From assembly GCF_964355755.1 (NCBI RefSeq), contig NC_092672.1, forward strand, positions 37,632,501 through 37,692,500: DNA of 60,000 nucleotides, in the 5' to 3' direction. Positions 57,501 to 60,000 of the stretch are shown one piece after another. Position 1 is the stretch's first letter. The number at the start of each line of letters is the position of its first letter. The position numbers were made by a program, and so were the translations under genes. Origin of the DNA: Antedon mediterranea. Lineage: Eukaryota; Echinodermata; Crinoidea; Comatulida; Antedonidae. The notes under the pieces are model-generated. The model saw only the letters and a list, made by a program, of their open reading frames with translations. It had not been told where the DNA came from and searched no databases.

Positions 57501-59972
57501 CAAGACTGAAGGCATTTTCTTTTCCTTCTTCTCGGACATCAATATGTTGGTAAATTCCTTCCTCTACTTTCCATGTCACCGTCAAATGATCCGAACCCTT
57601 TAAAAGAACAAAAAACAAATTGTGGATAAACAACTCTCTCACAACCGATGATACTTTGCATATTCTATCATATAATAAGTACAGTACTATTATTTAGTAG
57701 TTGCATACCAATTTCACATACTAGACAATTAAATAAATTGAAAAAAAAGAAGCAAGTTTAAACAAATTGATTTTTGGAGAGCTGGGAGTGGTTGGTTTAC
57801 CTTGCTACTTGGCCTAATAATAGCCTCTCCTTGGTCCATATCCACCAGCAGTTTCTCTGCCTGTTTGAACGTAATGTTGTAGAATGACGGATGAACAATA
57901 ACCCGCTTGATATAAGCTGTGAAGAACAAATATTGAAAACGGACGTTATTCAGCGTTTGTAGCTAGCTCCTCTGTATATGTTTCTAAATGTAATTTGATG
58001 ATGACAAGTGTGGAAAAATACCAGATTATATTCTACATATTTAGTTTTCCTGTATTTGGTGGAGCAACCAATTCATTACAAAACTGTAAACTCACTTGAT
58101 TGGTTAGCTTTCTTTTTACTGTCCTCTTTCTTAATGGCCTCATCTGCTGCATCATGATCATAGTAAACATCTTTCTGTGGCGCCCATTCTCCTTTGCTAT
58201 CCTGGAGGTCTGAGCTTCTGCTTGTTAGATCTACATTAAACCTGTCAACATCTATCTTAGTCACTCTACAATGTAAGGTCATGTTCACCTTTGAAAAAAC
58301 AATAAAGTTATATATTAAGCAATATCTTTAAATAGAAAAAGGATTGCTTTAAATACTAATTAAAAGACAAATGGTACTTTTGTTAAACCTACCTTCACTC
58401 TATCTTCTGGGTTTTTAACATGTTTATCACTAATTGCTTTTGTTGGAATGAATCCCATCAACGCATTATCAAGGCGCACTTTGACACCGATTGCTTGACC
58501 TGGGCAGTTACCACCATCAAAATGACTCCATACCTACACAAAATTAAATTAAAAAAATTAAAACATGAAGAAAAAACACACCGATTACATGGACACTGCA
58601 AAATGTGCAAGGAGAGAGTAGTGTATGAATCAATAATAATTTATGTAGATACTTCGCACAAATATTTGTTAAAAATAAATGTCTAAAGTACCTCACTTAG
58701 TTCAGGGAAGTCATCCTGTAAACAGAATGGACACTGCCACAGACCAGTATCATCTTTACGCACTGGGTTGGCATTATCAAGTTCTTCACCACGTGGACGC
58801 CGACGAGCAATTTGTATTACTTTCCCTAGCACCAATTTTCCTGCAAACATAAAATAAGAATGACATTCTTCAAATTTCTTCAGTTTCCAGTTTAACAGAG
58901 GATGATTAATAACACATTTTTAACGGTAGCTCACCAATATAAAATGTGGCCGGTGTTTCTTTCGTCAACATCTGGAATCGCTCCTCAGGGGTCACTTCTT
59001 GAAATAAAGATCTCAAATCCTTGTATCGATTGTTTAATTCTGCACGGATATCGTACAAAGTAATTCTTTTGTTTCCATAATTCTAGTAAACAAAACAAAA
59101 AAAATATTTATGACATTCATATAAAATGGTAGGAAGAATAACATTATAGTAGGCGAGTTTCTATGTACTGAAAGTGCTACAAAGACTACAACTGTTACCA
59201 GTAATAAACATAACATTCATTACCTGTCTTTCTAACTCATCTGCAAAAGCGTCCAAATCTAAATCTCGTAGCTTCTCAGGATTATCAAGAATTTCATTCA
59301 AAGCATCGGCAGGATTGGCGTCCACAGCCGACTCGTCATACTCCAACGCATCTACAGCCATCTTACGTGCCCAATCATATGTCTCCGGATGTACACGTGT
59401 ACTGTCGAGTACCTCCACATACGCCTCAGTACTGTAAACATTAATTTATGAGGTTAAATTTATAAAAAAAAATGTATTTATTTATTTTATTGGCACAAAC
59501 AGCCACAACAGAGGGGACTTAACATCATATCCCCTGATATAAAAATAGATATGTTGAATGTTTACCTTTCACCTATCTTTGCTGTATCAATCTTAATAAA
59601 ACCAGCACAATTTATAAATACTTTGGGACCCAAATTGCAAGTGGTCACAAGCTGTGTCCGGTTCTCAAGCCTTTGGTTTTCTTGTTTCAATGTCTGTCAA
59701 ATTAAAACAGTAAATAAAATAAATATAAAATCATAATATGAGTAGATATAATTTAAAAAAGTATTTTATAGAGAATACATGCATTCTGCATTAGGTAGGC
59801 ATACCTTAATAATTGCTCCTGCTTTTCTTGGGCCCAGTCCGCACACAAACTGCATCAATGACTGTGTGTGAGGATGCTCAAGAGCACGGTTTACATCCAC
59901 TCCAACCTCGTTCACACGGTAAATAAATTCTTGATAAAGTGTTTGCAGAAGGGTTTCTTTAACTAGTGATTC
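54580..59972 (-). CDS. SUPT6H: SPT6 transcription elongation factor, 3' part (14 exons, 5' end outside window)
   Basis: Histone chaperone and elongation factor bound to RNA polymerase II. Exons in transcript order: 59972-59805, 59693-59566, 59431-59224, 59082-58935, 58840-58692, 58533-58393, 58288-58096, 57916-57801, 57597-57475, 57160-56809, 56472-56398, 55837-55650, 55502-55057, 54760-54580. All phases agree. Visible parts: helix-hairpin-helix ([16 protein letters not shown]), the death-like DLD region ([20 protein letters not shown]), S1 domain ([33 protein letters not shown]), tandem SH2 (SYN-type [16 protein letters not shown] and GEAIIRPSS; then [20 protein letters not shown]), and a TPR-rich tail. 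The last exon ends [18 protein letters not shown] ... STPLIDEH, close to the human C-terminus. The repeat exon 55057-55502 has about 14 MTPRQ units. Confidence 0.96.
54861..55029. repeat. Palindromic MITE copy in SPT6 intron
   Basis: Same family as 4550, with an extra CATATTTAAGCATATCATTA stretch in the core. Shows the family is spread beyond SRCAP. Confidence 0.82.
55954..56024. repeat. 16-bp tandem array
   Basis: Four and a half copies of CACATGCAGACCTATA in an SPT6 intron. Confidence 0.93.
56220..56280 (-). pseudogene. Duplicated 3' end of an SPT6 exon (pseudo-exon)
   Basis: The stretch CTTACTGGCAAGGTTAAATG plus CAGCTGGA at 56248-56275 repeats the end of the exon 56398-56472 with its GTAAGT donor and flanking intron (TGTAAACTGTATGGA versus TATAAACTGTACGGA). 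It lacks the acceptor side, so it is not used as a full exon. Confidence 0.75.
57225..57440. repeat. Imperfect inverted repeat in SPT6 intron
   Basis: CACAGTATCATAGGA and TCCTATGATACAGTATGG, plus ATGTGTTTCACA and TGTGAAACACAT, face each other over about 130 bp. Probably a small MITE, different from the other families here. Confidence 0.6.
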
Positions 59973-60000
59973 CTGCAACATGAGACAAAAACAATGGCAA

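Overview
This is a eukaryotic nuclear window. It holds interrupted genes with canonical GT-AG introns and no operons, all four on the minus strand, with many DNA-transposon and non-LTR fragments between and inside them. The protein matches (a single SRCAP-type SWR1 ATPase and SPT6), the short introns and the frequent TAGGCCTA-type words suggest a marine invertebrate deuterostome, most likely an echinoderm. The species cannot be named from the sequence.

Layout. (1) 568-32904, minus: a complete SRCAP orthologue (chromatin remodeller that deposits H2A.Z). I could join 33 coding exons in frame into one 3,145-residue protein, with a likely non-coding first exon near 33.7 kb. (2) 34756-38293, minus: an unrecognised two-exon gene for a very lysine-rich, internally repeated protein of about 1,113 residues. 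(3) 38.7-43.2 kb: an array of tandem and inverted repeats with a 630-bp inverted-repeat transposon inside it. (4) 44679-47021, minus: a two-exon gene for a 717-residue protein with two BTB domains, a BACK region and a weak kelch-like end. (5) 47128-52081: a hAT-like DNA transposon with a three-exon, frameshifted transposase. (6) 54580 to the window edge, minus: the C-terminal two thirds of SPT6 (14 exons).

The main discovery is in the SRCAP introns. Twenty of them carry one small structured element each, always in the sense direction of SRCAP, with the hallmarks of intron-encoded snoRNAs. Family H1 (H/ACA, eight copies, each 137 nt under the same boundary rule) has an invariant 5' pocket that fits a 28S rRNA site in the peptidyl-transferase region. 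Family H2 (H/ACA) has three copies. Family H3 (H/ACA) has four copies, one split by a 1.41-kb transposon. H4 is a single H/ACA copy. Family D1 (C/D box) has four copies whose D' guide matches 12-13 nt of 28S rRNA. SRCAP is therefore both a remodeller gene and a multi-snoRNA host gene, linking chromatin and ribosome modification in one transcript. The rRNA matches rest on remembered rRNA sequence and need to be searched.
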